The notes under the pieces are model-generated. The model saw only the letters and a program-made list of their open reading frames with translations. It was not told where the DNA came from and ran no database searches. Positions 34,511 to 47,711 of a DNA stretch of 64,000 bases are shown here, in pieces. How positions within the stretch are numbered: position 1 is the first letter of the stretch; the number at the start of each line of letters is the position of its first letter. Made by a program: the position numbers and the translations under genes. The DNA is from Acanthaster planci (taxonomy: Eukaryota; Echinodermata; Asteroidea; Valvatida; Acanthasteridae), in assembly GCF_001949145.1 (NCBI RefSeq), contig NW_019091591.1, positions 76,127 through 140,126 of the forward strand, given 5' to 3'.

Positions 34511-37500
34511 AAAGTGCGCTTTTCGGTGCATTTAACCAAATAGGAATGTAAAAGAGTTTTCATACATTGCGGCTACATTTTAACATGTGCGTATTAACTG
34601 TTCAAGAACTACAAAAAATAAAAACAGGCAAAAATGACAATTAAAAAAACATGGACAGGTTTTCACGGGAAAAAGGGAGCGCATTGCAAAATTTCTTGCT
34701 AATATTTGTTAAAGAACACCTTGATCTCCAACAAAATAGCCAGATATGCTCAGAACATTCCTCATTTGTGGCGAAAACAAGTAATTTTGATTCTCGACAT
34801 TTCCCCAAGTATGACTGAATATGGGTTTGAACAAAACTAATGTCACATTCGCAGAACGTTAAGCTTTATATTTATATGCTTGATAACTCCAGGGTTTCTG
34901 TTCATAAATCTGTGGAGAGGGTTAGCTTACAGTACAAGTTCGGAACATAGTACCCACAAACTTTGCCCCCAGAAGCGTGGCTTGATTTTCATCGCCTTTA
35001 TTACACAAACAAAACTAAAGTTTATTGTGCCAATACTGGGCACGTGGCCGCCGCGCTTTGTTTACAATAAATAAATACCCAGAGCCGTTGATGGAATTTT
35101 CCAACCAGGATTACAAGGAGAAAATTCCAGCGAGTGAAGTTGTGAATGTTTGGAAAGTAGGGTTTGGGGATCGGTCGGGCCTGTTTTAAAGGAATATTCT
35201 ATGCATGGTGCTGGACAATTTGACGACATCGTTATCAGCATTGAAGGGAAGGTGAGCTAAACGTACAGAGTAAAAACTGACGAACACTAGTTAACATGGA
35301 GCAAATGTAATGCACGGAGAAAGATTCCATGTAAAGTCAGTCCTCATCATTTTTCATACCTTTCAGTTCTTCATTATTTTACAATCAACGTTCCTGCCTA
35401 AAGATTTAAAAGATAAATCCAAACAAATGGACCGTAAGAATACAACTGAACCATTGATAGCTGTAACTGTTACTATAATCCTTTCTGCAAACTTGTCAAT
35501 GTGACCCCTCAAGAAATCTTCATTCCTACTGATGGTTCGCTAAAGTTAGGATGAGGATTTGTGTATTTGTCAGTATTTTGTAATTATTTTCGCAGCACGA
35601 ATCTGTTCAAAGCACAAGTCCTAATCTCTTTTACGCCGTCTAAGCCTTCAAATAATTACATCCCTCGACCAAAATCCGAGAGGCAATTTGATTTTAATGA
35701 TTGCTGATGACACCGCCGAGTTGTCCTCAAGCGAGCCGCCAGCACATTTCCTTTGTTTGTCTGTCTGTCTCGCGTCCCCGACTCTCGCCTCCCATCCCCA
35801 TGGTCTCTCGTTAGCATCCCTTCTCTTTAAGACTGGTCCATGGCCGTCCTATTCCTACCGAGAGAGCTGCCTCGCAAGAAGAGGGAAAAATGACTTAATT
35901 TCTCGCCTGGCAAATCCCCGGATTACAAGGTGCTTTACGTGGCTAGGATGGTGCTTAATTATCTCCAGTTCTTACGCGAACAGAAAAGGAGATGGGAGAA
36001 GAAGGGACAAACGGATTAGCTGAAATTAGTCATTTTCTGCAAGCTGGTACTACAAGCCCGTAAGAGCCTTTGCACCGTGATAATCTTCCAGGACTTTGTC
36101 ACGGGCTTTGAAGTTTTCTAAAGACAGGGAAGAAATCCTCTTGTCGGGCTCTGAACCCCTGGTTAAGGAGATTGGATTCGGGACCGAATTCCCTGGTGAA
36201 TTTACTCCCTCTTGCCACTGTGCAAACGAGTTAGAATGAGGACCTTGCTATAGATTTAGAAAGTCATATGAGAAAAAAAATAAAAGAACTTTATACAGAA
36301 GAATGAGAAGCAAAAAAGCTCTCAAGTCTTGGCAATTTTTCTCACTCCATGTGCGGACATTTCAGGCTGTCACACTCATTCAATGGATAACGGTATACGA
36401 CCATTGTCCGCCGGGGAGAACACGTTTTACACAGGGAGGTTTGCTCCTTCACGGGTGCCTGAATCGATTGTCCGTTCCCACTGGAGTGCCCTGCTACAAT
36501 GATCATGTTTGGAAAACACGGGGCGATTTGCTCCCAAATGACGCGCAACAAGAACCCGGCACACTGGGCATCAAGTGGGATTACAAGGCGGTGATCCGGC
36601 TTAGCTACGCTGACCCCCTTTGTTTGGGCCTACCCCTTAGCAAGCACTTGCTCCAGGGCAGGGCATAGCGAAGGACCCAAGAAGTTCTTGGTAAAAGCCT
36701 TTTTCTATCGGTGGCCCTGTAGCGAGTCTCCATTCTTTGATATATGGTTTCTTCGTTGGTCTACAACTCAGGTCTCTATAATACTAATTTTGCAATTTTG
36801 AGGCTTCACCTCATAAAAACTCTGAGCCCTTAAAAGGAACTGGGCTTGTTGTGGTAACAAAGTAATCGGCGCTTAACGAGCAGGGACCCCACCAACATTC
36901 CGTTATCCTCTACCCGGGCCCAAGGGCTGATCATAAGGGCTCTCATCCTCCACCCTCCTGCTAACTTTTTGCTTCTTCTTCGGGCCCTGTAATTGTTCAC
37001 ATCCCACAACAGTCTCTTTCTTAACCCTTCCTTGTGTATGCCCACACTTTGGGGGATTACCAGTGTGTGTCTTTTCCACAGCGGGAATGAGCCATGTCAT
37101 CAATAGGTCCAACAAAGCTGCTCGATCTGCCCTGTGGCAGAGATCCCCCTCCCCTAACGCACACCCGTTCATGTGGCACAGACGAAGGATGGGTTCCCCT
37201 CCGCTCCTACTTTTATCCCACTGATTCCAAAGATTGTCTGTGTCACCGAAGTGTCATTTCAACAACTAGACTGTTTTGCAGAGTCCAAAATAGATGCACC
37301 CCCATAATGTCTCGTTTCTGTCCTACTAGACTAATTCTTACATATTACATAAATACTTCATGAGCTTATTTTTCGGAAAACACAGATCACAACTTCACTT
37401 CAGCTATCTTGTATTCATTCTTTTTATCCCTTGACGGGTCCAAGTAGGGGTTGGGGGAGCAGGGGCTATGACCTCTCGAAATGAATATTTTTGTAAAATA

Positions 37501-40500
37501 AAATGAGAGACAGGTATTTTCAAAGACAACGTTTTCCTTCCCTTCCTCCTGAAGCGTACCAAAAACCTCAGAAAAGGCCATGACAGATATTCCCCTCTTG
37601 TTGGTCCCCTAAAAAATGGCTCCGGAGAACCAAATGGTAAATGGATCTACCCTTGCTTTCATTGAGAAAGCGCAGAATAAAACTACAGCAAATTGTTGAA
37701 AAGCGATGATTGAAAAAGTCTCCGTCCAATCGCTAACTGTCGAAATAGACGAAGGTCCAATCTCCACAATCGAGTTAAATTAGAAGGAGAATCTACAAAC
37801 GAGCACTTGTCGCTGTAACTTTTAGTTGAACGGTTTCTTCTGTTCTACAAATCGTGTCTTCGTTCACAGGGCCTATTTCCGTCACCGCTTCTTTCATGCC
37901 GCGGTGTTTACCGTCCTTTTATATTATTGGCCACTTGACCACCATTTTCAAATGTCATTTTGCCATTATAAAAGATGCAACACTAGACAAAAAGTAACAC
38001 TTCACACTTCCCAACCCCCAAATTAAGAAAAAAAAAAGCGGAAGATAAAAGCAAACTGGAAATTTCAAAGAAAAAGAGAGCTTCTGCAAAGAATGCTTTC
38101 GTTTTTCGCATCCACTCGACTGTTTTGAACTTCTGTCATTTTTCTGTACGAAGTAGTTGTAGTACAAAAGACTCAATTTACTCCAGAAACTAATCCTAAT
38201 TGCCTGATTAAGTGCCAGTGACCAGCCAGCCTCTCAAACGGAAGATGATTTGCGGAAGCTTGGAGGCCTAAAACCCAAACACACGGTCAATGCCAATTGT
38301 GGGCCCAGAAATCGCCTTAAGCGGCAATTTTCCACTAAGGTAAACCGTCGACCTCGTTGCAATGGTTATCCCCGCACCGTATTTCACTGATCTCTTTATA
38401 TAGTTGCCCAATTACCGCCGCTCTTTTGTTGGTAGCGATGTAGTCCTTGTGTTAAAGACCCAGTCAAGTGGGTGACTGGAAGGAGGAGGTCGTGTCATCA
38501 TGAAGGTCTCTTCTTGGTAATTAAATATGACTATAGAGTAAGTTCTTCCAGTAATTAACCGTTTTCTGAGATGCATGTAACGAGCCACGATGAGCCCGCC
38601 AGAGTTCAACAGGAACGGATCAAATAGACCATGGTGACATAGGTCCTCTCATCTCGTCAAGCACATAAATTAATAAACAGTAATCGACAAAATATTCCAA
38701 GCTGCTTTCAAGCAATTTGGAATTTCTAAACGGTAAAAAAGTAAGAACAGAGAGGTTTTGCTTCAGTGCTTGTTTTTGATAATCAAGTAAACTTAAGCTG
38801 GCACTGGTAAAAATCAATTCGGGCAGCCATCTTGTTTTTCTACCATTAAAAGCGACGTAACCAAACTGAGGCTGGAACAAAAAATAGTGTGTTTCTTTTT
38901 ATCAGAATGTAAAGTTATTATCATTTTATTCGTAATCATCAGATCGGATCATATAAAAATACACAAATCTAGACAAGGTGACAGGAGCTAAAAAAGTGAA
39001 CCTAATCACTATAAGGCAAACAGCCCCAAACAATAAGTAAAAGACAAAAGACATTCATCACTAAAAAAACCCACAAAAACATAACGCAACATTTAAAAAG
39101 GTAAATAAAAAGTAAGACCACAAAATAATCATTAATTGGGCATGTATCTCTGGAAGCCAGGTAAAAATGCTAGGTAAAAAGATGGAAAGATTAAAAATAT
39201 CACACAGAAAAAAAGGTTAACATTATATTTGAGAAGACAGATAAAGAGTAAAAACACCTCCTAATCATTAATTGGGCAAGTATGTTTTACAAAGCCGGAC
39301 CAAAAATCCAAAGTTGTTTTACGTTTGTAATTTGGTATACAAGAGCCAGACACAATGATAAAAGTCCATACATGTAGCCAGTCAATATGAATAATGACAC
39401 AGCTTCAGCTTTTTAACTTACGCACTATATCTAAAAGTGTTGTTAGACCTTGGCGACAGCCTTTATCTATATGATTTAATTAAAGAGATGGGTTTGTCGT
39501 CGCACTTGTTCCCTCATGCTGCATTCCAAAATTATGGCTACGGCCGCAATGATGCACAAGCCTACAAGAAATAACTGCAGCCGTTAATCAGCGGCTTTCA
39601 CAGCTATTATGCGTTATTACTAGCCTCCGCCACGACCTTTCGAATGCAGCCTTTGGGCTGCGAATGAATCTTAATGGCTGTGGATGGTTGTAACGCACAT
39701 TTCTATGGGAAATGGCTGCAGCCTTAAGACTGGCTTCCACCGGCGTATGCGTAATTCGGAGCCACAGCCACAAGCGCCGAATTCGCCCTTTAACAATAAT
39801 TGTTACGTGGATACCTGGAATAAACATGTGTACACCGTAAGTCTCCCCAACGTACGTACATGTACATTGGTGAGGAGGCCCACTAAATTAACGGTTGCAT
39901 ATTCACAACGAAAACCCCACCTAATTTTGTGCAGAGGCTCAATTGCTGTGGATAAAGAATCTGAATTGATACCTGGCGAAAGTAGATAACCATTGTATAT
40001 CTGTCAGCTTTGTCTACCTCCACACTTCGTGCTTGTCGAGATTAAACGTAACAATGGACCGAGCACCAACGCCAATCGATCCGCACATTCTTCCGTGTAT
40101 TACTACTTGTTAGCCCCCAGATCGTTGAGCCTTGTAGACCCTTGTACTAGTTTTTTTTGTCTTTTTTATCCACACATGTTCAATTATTAATCTTCCTTTG
40201 CAACAAAAAGGACAGAGTCAAATCAGAAGTAGGTGCGCCAGTGATTATCTGTTGAAATATGGCAAGTATGTGGTCAGTTGGGATAGGACAAAGAGAAACA
40301 CAAGAGAGAAGTTCAATTTTTTTGTACAAATGAAGTGCTTCTTACAAAGATTTTTGGTCAATGGGAGGTTTCGGTAAACTCTTTGCTATCGAAAGTACGT
40401 ACAGTACACATACATTTTTATGTGTGGTATTATGTCATTTCTTCACGGAATTCAGTCGATTGGATTAAGAACAAGACTGGGATTCAGCTTTTAACAGAAA

Positions 40501-40780
40501 ATGAGTTTTGTATTACATCTGGATTTCATATCTAGAAATGAAAATGTACAGTAAACGTCCTTCAGGAGAAGTTTTCAAAAAGGATGTCAACAGACATTAT
40601 ACATGGGTGTTGGCAATGGCGCTATTCTGAAGTTTTGATCATAATGGGAAAAATATTTTGCACTTTTGAATGAATCTTAGGCGATATTTTAATCATATGT
40701 CATTTCATGTTAGCTGATATTGGAGAGCAATACATTGATATATCCACATGTATAATCATGCTGTTGGACACAGTTCCCTC
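34511..40780. other. Non-coding gene desert, part 1
   Basis: No coding exon was recognised. The stretch has moderately GC-rich islands (35700-36000, 36400-36670, 36880-37200) between AT-rich DNA (38880-39460). It contains three of the five GGATTACAAGG motifs and a YY1-like GCAGCCATCTTG at 38823-38834. Frames such as 36303-36668 and 35688-36023 show no family features. Long-range FoxG regulation is a plausible use, but this is inference. Confidence 0.45.
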
Positions 40781-40782
40781 TA

Positions 40783-41056
40783 AATGTGAAAGAGTGAAAA
40801 CGGGAAAACAGGCTCACTATCCAAAGAGTGGGTCCCTTATTAAACCACTCCAAAAAGGTAGAAATCACTTCAAACGAGGAGCCATTAACAGTGAAAATTG
40901 TTTCTCGAGCTTTCACCAAAATGGCTTCTGGAAAGTGGGGAAATCTCACTCTTTTAGAGTGGTTTTCACTCAGTTGAAAAAGTTTCTTTTTACTTTTTGG
41001 AGTGGTTTTATTACGACTCACTCATGTTGAGAGTGAGTTTTTCACTCTTTTACATT
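40783..41056. mobile_element. MITE with terminal inverted repeats and TA target duplication
   Basis: AATGTGAAAGAGTGAAAA at the left end is matched in inverted orientation by TTTTTCACTCTTTTACATT at the right. Further pairing lies inside: TTAAACCACTCCAAAAAG against CTTTTTGGAGTGGTTTTA. TA dinucleotides flank both ends (40781-40782 and 41057-41058), as expected for Tc1/mariner or PIF-type transposition. There is no coding capacity. Confidence 0.8.
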
Positions 41057-42779
41057 TACTTCGTTAAGTTCCGTCCAAGTGTTTTCTACGCTGATCTTTA
41101 CACTCGTGTTTTTCCTAATATGGTGGTGTTTGTTTATTTCCGCACGCCGGTTCTGGGTATTTATTTGCCCGTGTCTGTTTATTGAATTACATAAAGTTGC
41201 AAATAATATTTGTCGGTTTTGACATGTTTATTTCGTTAATTTCAAACATCGGCCAGACACACTCAGATGTTTGACACCGCACCCAAATGGAACGTGCTTG
41301 ATTTGAGCCAAATCTTGCATGTCGCTCAAGAGAGCCGTACATGCACGGGGGCGCGTCCATGTCGTAAATTTCCCCGGTTCTTCCTCCAAGGGTCTCTTTT
41401 GTGAGTCCTTTTCAGAATTTCCGATCAGCTGCACTTTCGAGTTTCCGGTATGATTTGACATGATCATCTGCCCGTGACAAATAAACACGCAGCTTTCTCT
41501 ATTTACATTCACAAATTGACGAAGTTCTAACTAGATTTGGGTTTATTTATCCTACCCGTAAGGTGAAGTATGTGTTTGTGTACGCCCGATACATCATCGT
41601 CGCGTGCGTGTGCGCAAGCGAGCGAACATCTGAACATCACTTTCCTTATACAGTCACAAGTTGGCGGGGTGGCGCTGGACGGACGGCACCCAAGCCTGTC
41701 TGCATCCCCGAAATTTAATCACTATTACCCAAGTTGTATACATGATATCCACACACACCCCAAAAGAGGTGTTTAGTCATTGTATGACAACACTATAAAT
41801 CAGGCCCCCGCACCGTAACTGTAAACATATTAGCGGGTTTTGGGCCGGTACAGCTGGCCAGACGAGATGATCCACCGTACGGCCAGGGTAATTTATGTCC
41901 ACGCTGTCTTGCTCCCGTCCCAATTAGCCTATCTTTGGCAGCCCCGATGAAATATTTACAGGAGGAGATTTACGGGGTTCGGAATATTGTAAATAAACAA
42001 GCAAAGATGAGCAGAGCCGCGTGTCCAAGTTGGGGCCTGTTCACGGGACGGAATCTCGACTGCGGCAGGATTGTTAATCCAGACGTGGGGAAAAATTTGC
42101 CGACAAAAAGGGCACTACATTTAGGTTGGGGTGATGATGCTGGTGATATCAAACAGACCAACCTACGCCAGGTAACTCTGATGTGGTTTTGGCCATACAG
42201 TATATTGGCGACTTAGTGGACATGCCACCACCAGTAATTAGGGGGAGAGTGGTCACCAGAGAATGTGATATAGATCAGCACACGAAATCTAAGAAATGAT
42301 CCTGGTTTCTTGTACTGTGTGCATGGCCGATGATCTCAGAGCACGAGTCCCATAACCCCTCAAGTCCCATTACCCCTCAGATATTACTTGTCGCTGTCCT
42401 AAGAATGTGCAATGAACACCCTTTTAGACCACAGAAGTGGTCTAAGCTCCAGCAGACGTTCTTCTGGGATGCCATAAACCAAAACTGTGTTCAGAAACTC
42501 TGGGATCCGCACTGTTTTGATACTGAAGCAACGCAGGAACAAAAAATAATAATAATAAATAAATAATAAAAACAATCGGGTACTCCCTGCTTCACGAGCC
42601 AAGATTACCCGGTATCCGAAAGGCATCGAAAACAAAAAATCATTTAATTGTGGAGCCGTTAATTTGTCTAGAGTGGCGCCACAATGGCAAAAACAAGGCT
42701 TCGCAGTAACCATGAAAAATCCGAGATTTTACACACATTGGACAAGATTATAAAAAGATCTTTCGTGAGTTCTGATCGG

Positions 42780-42985
42780 GCACCAGTGTCCGTTCCAACG
42801 TTGCAAAGTCAGAGAGTACCAGTTTTGCAAAGTCTGTGAGCACCAGCCGGGAAAAAAGTGTTTGAGTGCCATTCTTATATTGTCCGTGAGTGACAGTTTT
42901 CCAAGGACCGTGAGAGTCAATTTCGCAAAGCCCGTCGCGGTACCGGCAATGTTTTTAATGTCCCGTGAGTACCAGTCATTCATCG
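42780..42985. repeat. Degenerate tandem repeat, about 8 copies of roughly 24 bp
   Basis: Units of the form GTGAGTACCAGTTTTGCAAA with a following GTC/CCC recur at about 24-29 bp spacing. The words CCGTGAG, ACCAG and GCAAAG mark successive copies, which have diverged substantially. The minus-strand frame across it (42729-43133) is a by-product. Confidence 0.65.
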
Positions 42986-45884
42986 AGTTATCGCCACCAT
43001 TACACCCTCCCACTGACCCAACATCTGTCACCCAGTCAGTCATGCGGTAGGTTGGAAACATCGGACAGTTGGTGGCCCTGCTGTTTTCACAACATTCTTT
43101 GCATGATGTGACAAGAAGTAAAAACCTGAACAATCTTCAAGGAAGGTCGAGCAGTTGGAAGAGCTTGCAAAAGATCTTTTCTCATACCTCTCTTGGGAGA
43201 GATGGCCTTCATGGTTGGAAAAAGCGGCTTGGTTCCAACGTGAAGACAGCCTACACCGTTTTTATGATCAGAGCATATCGTTAAATGATACTTAAAGTAA
43301 AATGCAATTTAAAAATCATTTTTTGTTGCAGTTTGCCATGACATGGGATTGCAGGGTATTTTTTTCATTGCCCGTCACAGGTCCTTTTGAGATTAAACAA
43401 CTTCACGACATGATTGGAATGAGTTGTCTTTTGGCAGGGGCCTGCACTATGTGTCTATCAAGTCTATCATTTGTATCTTGCATGCAAGTCCAAATTCTTC
43501 TTTCGCGTCCCCTGAGTACAGCTGTAAACACGAACAAGCAAGGAATGCCAATTATTCCAACGAGGAGAAACTTGCTTGATGGCGAGTCGTACATATTGCC
43601 ACGACGTGACGTTCTCGGCACCACGTTGTGTCACTTGACGGCGATGAGCGACGCATGGAGAACAAAACAGTTGGAAAACACAACGCGATCTGGGATTTCT
43701 TCTCAAGCGTACCGAGCGAGGATAAAAATGAGTCAAAGATGTCTGCAAACTATACACATGGAAGCCGAAACAATGTGTATATTTGAAGAAAATCTTCACC
43801 TCGGTACTTACAGGTAGCGCACTGATAGCACACTGCATATTTTAGATGGCATTTTATCATTTTGGCAATGTCCTGTGAGGAAACTAGCCTAATCCTCTTG
43901 TTGCCTTCTGCTAGAACCAGGTATCACCAACTCGGAGACTGCAGTCTTGTCTGCGTTAATTTTCCACGTTTGCATTGCGAATCCCCTCTGTGCCCAATTA
44001 ACTGGTATTTTGGTAGATTATACAACAGGCTACATGCATGGCCTATAAGTTTACATATGTGGCTGGAAATCCACGCTCAGTGTTTGATGCCGTCCATTTC
44101 TATTTTCTGTTCAATGCACAGATTCAATGCCGTAGCATCTGTCTTTGCTGCGGCGAATTTAGATTTTTTTCTTGCATTGTGGCATTGACTTCACAGTAAA
44201 AACTTCCGAGAAACTGGGTTCCCGCATAAGGAAGCAAACATTGATAGTTAAAAACACTCTATTCTAAATGGTCAAATTCTACATAACTTTTATGACTTGG
44301 GTCTAATTTTGCGCGAAAGTGACACCTTCCGAAGGGGTTGACACGTGGCTATTCACTCAACACACACTCCATGCATCGTCGAAGTCAGATGGTACACAAA
44401 AGCGAAGTAAATAAATCAAACGCCCAGAAGACAAATAAATAGGACACGCGTGTCGACGGCAAGAATTCGGCCCTGTCAGGGCTTCTTTCTGGCTTTCCTG
44501 CGATGGTCGAAGTCTGTTTATTTGAATGGTTTCAATTTGGAGAGGATTAATGCCCGAAATGTGCGTATCACTGGCTGATCGCATAACATTCATGTGACGG
44601 ACAGTCCGACCGGTTAGTGCGTGCTGACACGAGTTGTCAACGGCCAAAAATGAACATCACATGTTCCCAAGCAGAGGGAAGTATTTCTGCTCGAAACTTA
44701 GCCGTCAAACCAGACGATTCCTTTAATAATGTACTCCTAGTCCAGTCGTGACATTTCAGTTCAAGTTTAGATTTTTACCTTGAAACTATCACTTAATTTG
44801 ACTCTGTTTAATTACTACTTGAAGTGCCGGATTCAGGGGCTTCCGCAAGGGATCTTTTATGCCGAAATTTCATTACTACAAAGCAATGGCGTTCTTATGT
44901 TTTGCCCGGCTTGAACAAGAGCAATGTTACATTCGTTCGCCCACTTGTCCAAGTTAGGATTAGTATTTGAGGTGATAAACTCTCTGAAGCAATCCTCGTG
45001 GTACTCCGAGACAGTAATCAGGAAACTGCCTGTCGCTATCACAACACAGCGAGACGGTCGATAGAATGCCATGGGTGTCTTCCAACTCCAGGGGCTGATT
45101 GCCACTGTTCCAGGCGAAACATTCCTCGGGGCTCAAGTTGCTTGTTTTTCTGCCGATGGTAGTAGGACAATCCCGCTCGTTACATGTTCTTCTCCCTGGA
45201 TGCCAGGGGATCAGCGGCTCGTGCCCCGCGGGCCTGCCCTGCCTGGCCCGCGGATTATGAAATTCTTTTGCCGTCAAAAAATGGGTAAATTTCTAGATTG
45301 CTCGGGGAGTAAATCAATGCGTCAAGCATTCCGTGCATTCAGCACACACTGCCTGATCGATGCTGCGGCCCCACAACAACACTGAGAGCGAACGAAAACA
45401 CAACCAGGGAGAAACTGCAACAGATCTTGCCCGTTTCAATCGGGGGTATTCTTGGGGCCCTGCCCCCTCGGGCAACGGTCTATAACCAGGGGTAAAACAC
45501 GGTGCAAAATCCATTAATCCGGGAGAATTAACGGTTTGCAGGTTTTGGACAAAGATGTTTGCGCCCGCTATACCCAAACCCCTCGTGCCGACTCTGTGTC
45601 CAACATTACACGGGGACCGACACATCCCATTGGGTATAGAAATCGTTATTGAACGATGGAAATAATGTTGGGACAATATTCAACAAAGGAAAAAGTTGGG
45701 CCAGTTAGTTGCACCTGGCGCATGGCCAGATAAAGAACAAAGGAACGCTGTCTTGTGCTCTGTCCGTCCGAATGCATGCGAACTAGAAACTCACAGAAAT
45801 TCCTGCCAACGCTAGCTGTCCGACCTTCGGTGATTAGAACCTAAAATATAACATCTTTGAGGTGATAAAACTTGTGTCGAGTTA

Positions 45885-45940
45885 AAAGAAAAGAAAAGAA
45901 AGAAAGGAAGAGAGACAGAAAGAAACAAACAAAACAAAAG
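45885..45940 (+). repeat. Purine-rich AAAGA microsatellite
   Basis: A run of AAAAG, AAAGG and AAACA units contains almost no pyrimidines. Confidence 0.8.
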
Positions 45941-47642
45941 ATACCACACCCCTAGGTAAAATCTACAGAAGCTTGACAAGTAGACTCATCATATCAATTA
46001 ATTTTACGTGCGTTACATTTTCTTCATCGTATTTTTCATATTAAGTCAAATGAAGAAGTAGGGTACATTTCTCGTTCTAGATATTAATCTTTGTTTTGAA
46101 ATTCCATGTTAATTCAGTGTTACAGAATATTGATTCATTCCCCAAGCAGATTCTTTAAGTATATATCTCGTTGTCCCGTACCCATAGTGGCTTTTAGCCT
46201 CTTTTTCATGGCGATTTCGCACAAAATAATACTAAAGAGATGTCTTTGGAGATAAAAAGTGCGTCATCTTTCTGATTTCATCCTCAGCCCGATGGAATAG
46301 AATTCCTACCTCGCCGCGCATGCAATTTTACCAAGGCACATAAATTTCACAAACAGCCTCTGCTGCTCATTCATCAGAAAACCCGTTAATAATCTTCGTG
46401 TAAACATTACACAGGCACGCATACATGATTAAGCGCATTATGGCTACGTTTTATAAACAAAGGACCCGCAGAAGCGAGTGATAGAACTGTCAGATGAGCG
46501 GGAACAGCGGGTAGGTGGGCAGCCGCTCCACACGGCGGCAGCGGCGCGCTGCCGATCCGAGCGCAAGGGCCCAACTACTTACCCGGAGTGAGTTTAATTT
46601 TGTATAATATTTACGCGATTGTGAAATGGAAACGAGAGTGCCCTGGTGCTTGTCCGTCTTTGTTTTATGAAAATAATTCCTAAAGACATGCTAAAGCAGT
46701 GCTAATGTCCATGCCAATTAAAGTGAGTAGTGTCATAAATTATACTTTAAACATTTGGCTGGCTGAATTGGCGAACGGCAATATGGCATTAATTTGTTTG
46801 GATGTGGGCGGACAAAATGGTACCCACGCAAGGCAGCAATGACTGACATCACCAAATGTACACGATGCACAGTTGGAAAAATCTGAACCGACTCATGGCT
46901 CGCTCACGAATCTGATTTTCCCTCTGTTATTGGTTGAATTTTCTATCTTTTTGACAAGACACTTAAATGGCCACCTACACAGAAAGACATTCGTATTTTG
47001 ATACGAAGGTGAAAGTGACAAAATCAATTGTGTGAACACTGCAAACAGTTGGGCGCATAGCCATTCCCTTCCAAGAAAATGCATTTTAAGTGGACATTCC
47101 TCGCGTATAAATTAAGAATTATCTGTCCTGGGTAAATCCATTTAATAAGTATTTCATAGTGTATTTGTTTTTTCCTTCATTTCATACGTTTTATGCTGAT
47201 TATTTGGTTTTAATAAATTATTGGAGAGGGCAGACACCTGCAGCAAAATTACACCCGCCCTCAAGTACAAACAAACTATTAAACCACACAAAAAACCAAT
47301 ATGTTTGCGTTGTTGACCAAGCCTTCAGGTGCACTTCCTGCAATGCGCGAGGGATCCACTTAGGTCGGATCCCTGGGTTCCCGACCACCGTACGAGTCCC
47401 CCCTGCCCATCGATGTAAAAAGGGTCGGGCACCACACAAGGGAGAAAAGTTAAGGAGACAGCCATTAAGCCCTGGACTCAAGGTTGGCCAGTGTCCAATC
47501 CTTTGTGCTCACCTGGATTTGACAGACAGTCCCAGCAGCACCCGTTGCTATCAAGTTTCACTTAGCAAATCTCTTATAGAAAGTAAATTTAATCGCCCCC
47601 TCCCCCCAAAAAAGAGAGAAAAAAACAGGAAAATAAATAATC

Positions 47643-47711
47643 CGAAACTGGGATTCGAACCCACGACCGTAGATCTGACGAGAAGGTGGCCTGACCATCT
47701 GGTCGTCTATA
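47643..47711 (-). mobile_element. tRNA-derived SINE-like fragment
   Basis: The minus strand carries a perfect B box (GGTTCGAATCC, 47661-47651) and an A-box-like block (GATGGTCAGGCC) about 40 bp before it. This is typical of tRNA-derived SINEs. A purine-rich tail region lies at 47600-47640. It differs in sequence from the two elements in the pinin introns. It is not intact enough to call as a tRNA gene. Confidence 0.5.

Larger units (their letters stand above)
32777..36588. promoter_or_regulatory. Cluster of five exact GGATTACAAGG motifs
   Basis: Exact matches lie at 32777-32787 (reverse), 32839-32849, 35108-35118, 35920-35930 and 36578-36588 (all forward). The GGATTA half matches the binding core of Otx/Gsc/Pitx-type K50 homeodomains; the ACAAGG half resembles a Sox-type core. 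The first two form an inverted pair 51 bp apart, followed at about 32866 by GTAAACAAACA, a good forkhead site. A regulatory role is inferred; a decayed repeat family is the alternative. Confidence 0.45.

Noticed and set aside
43302-43817. 171-residue plus-strand frame
   Set aside because: No recognisable domain, no splice support, and the composition looks random.
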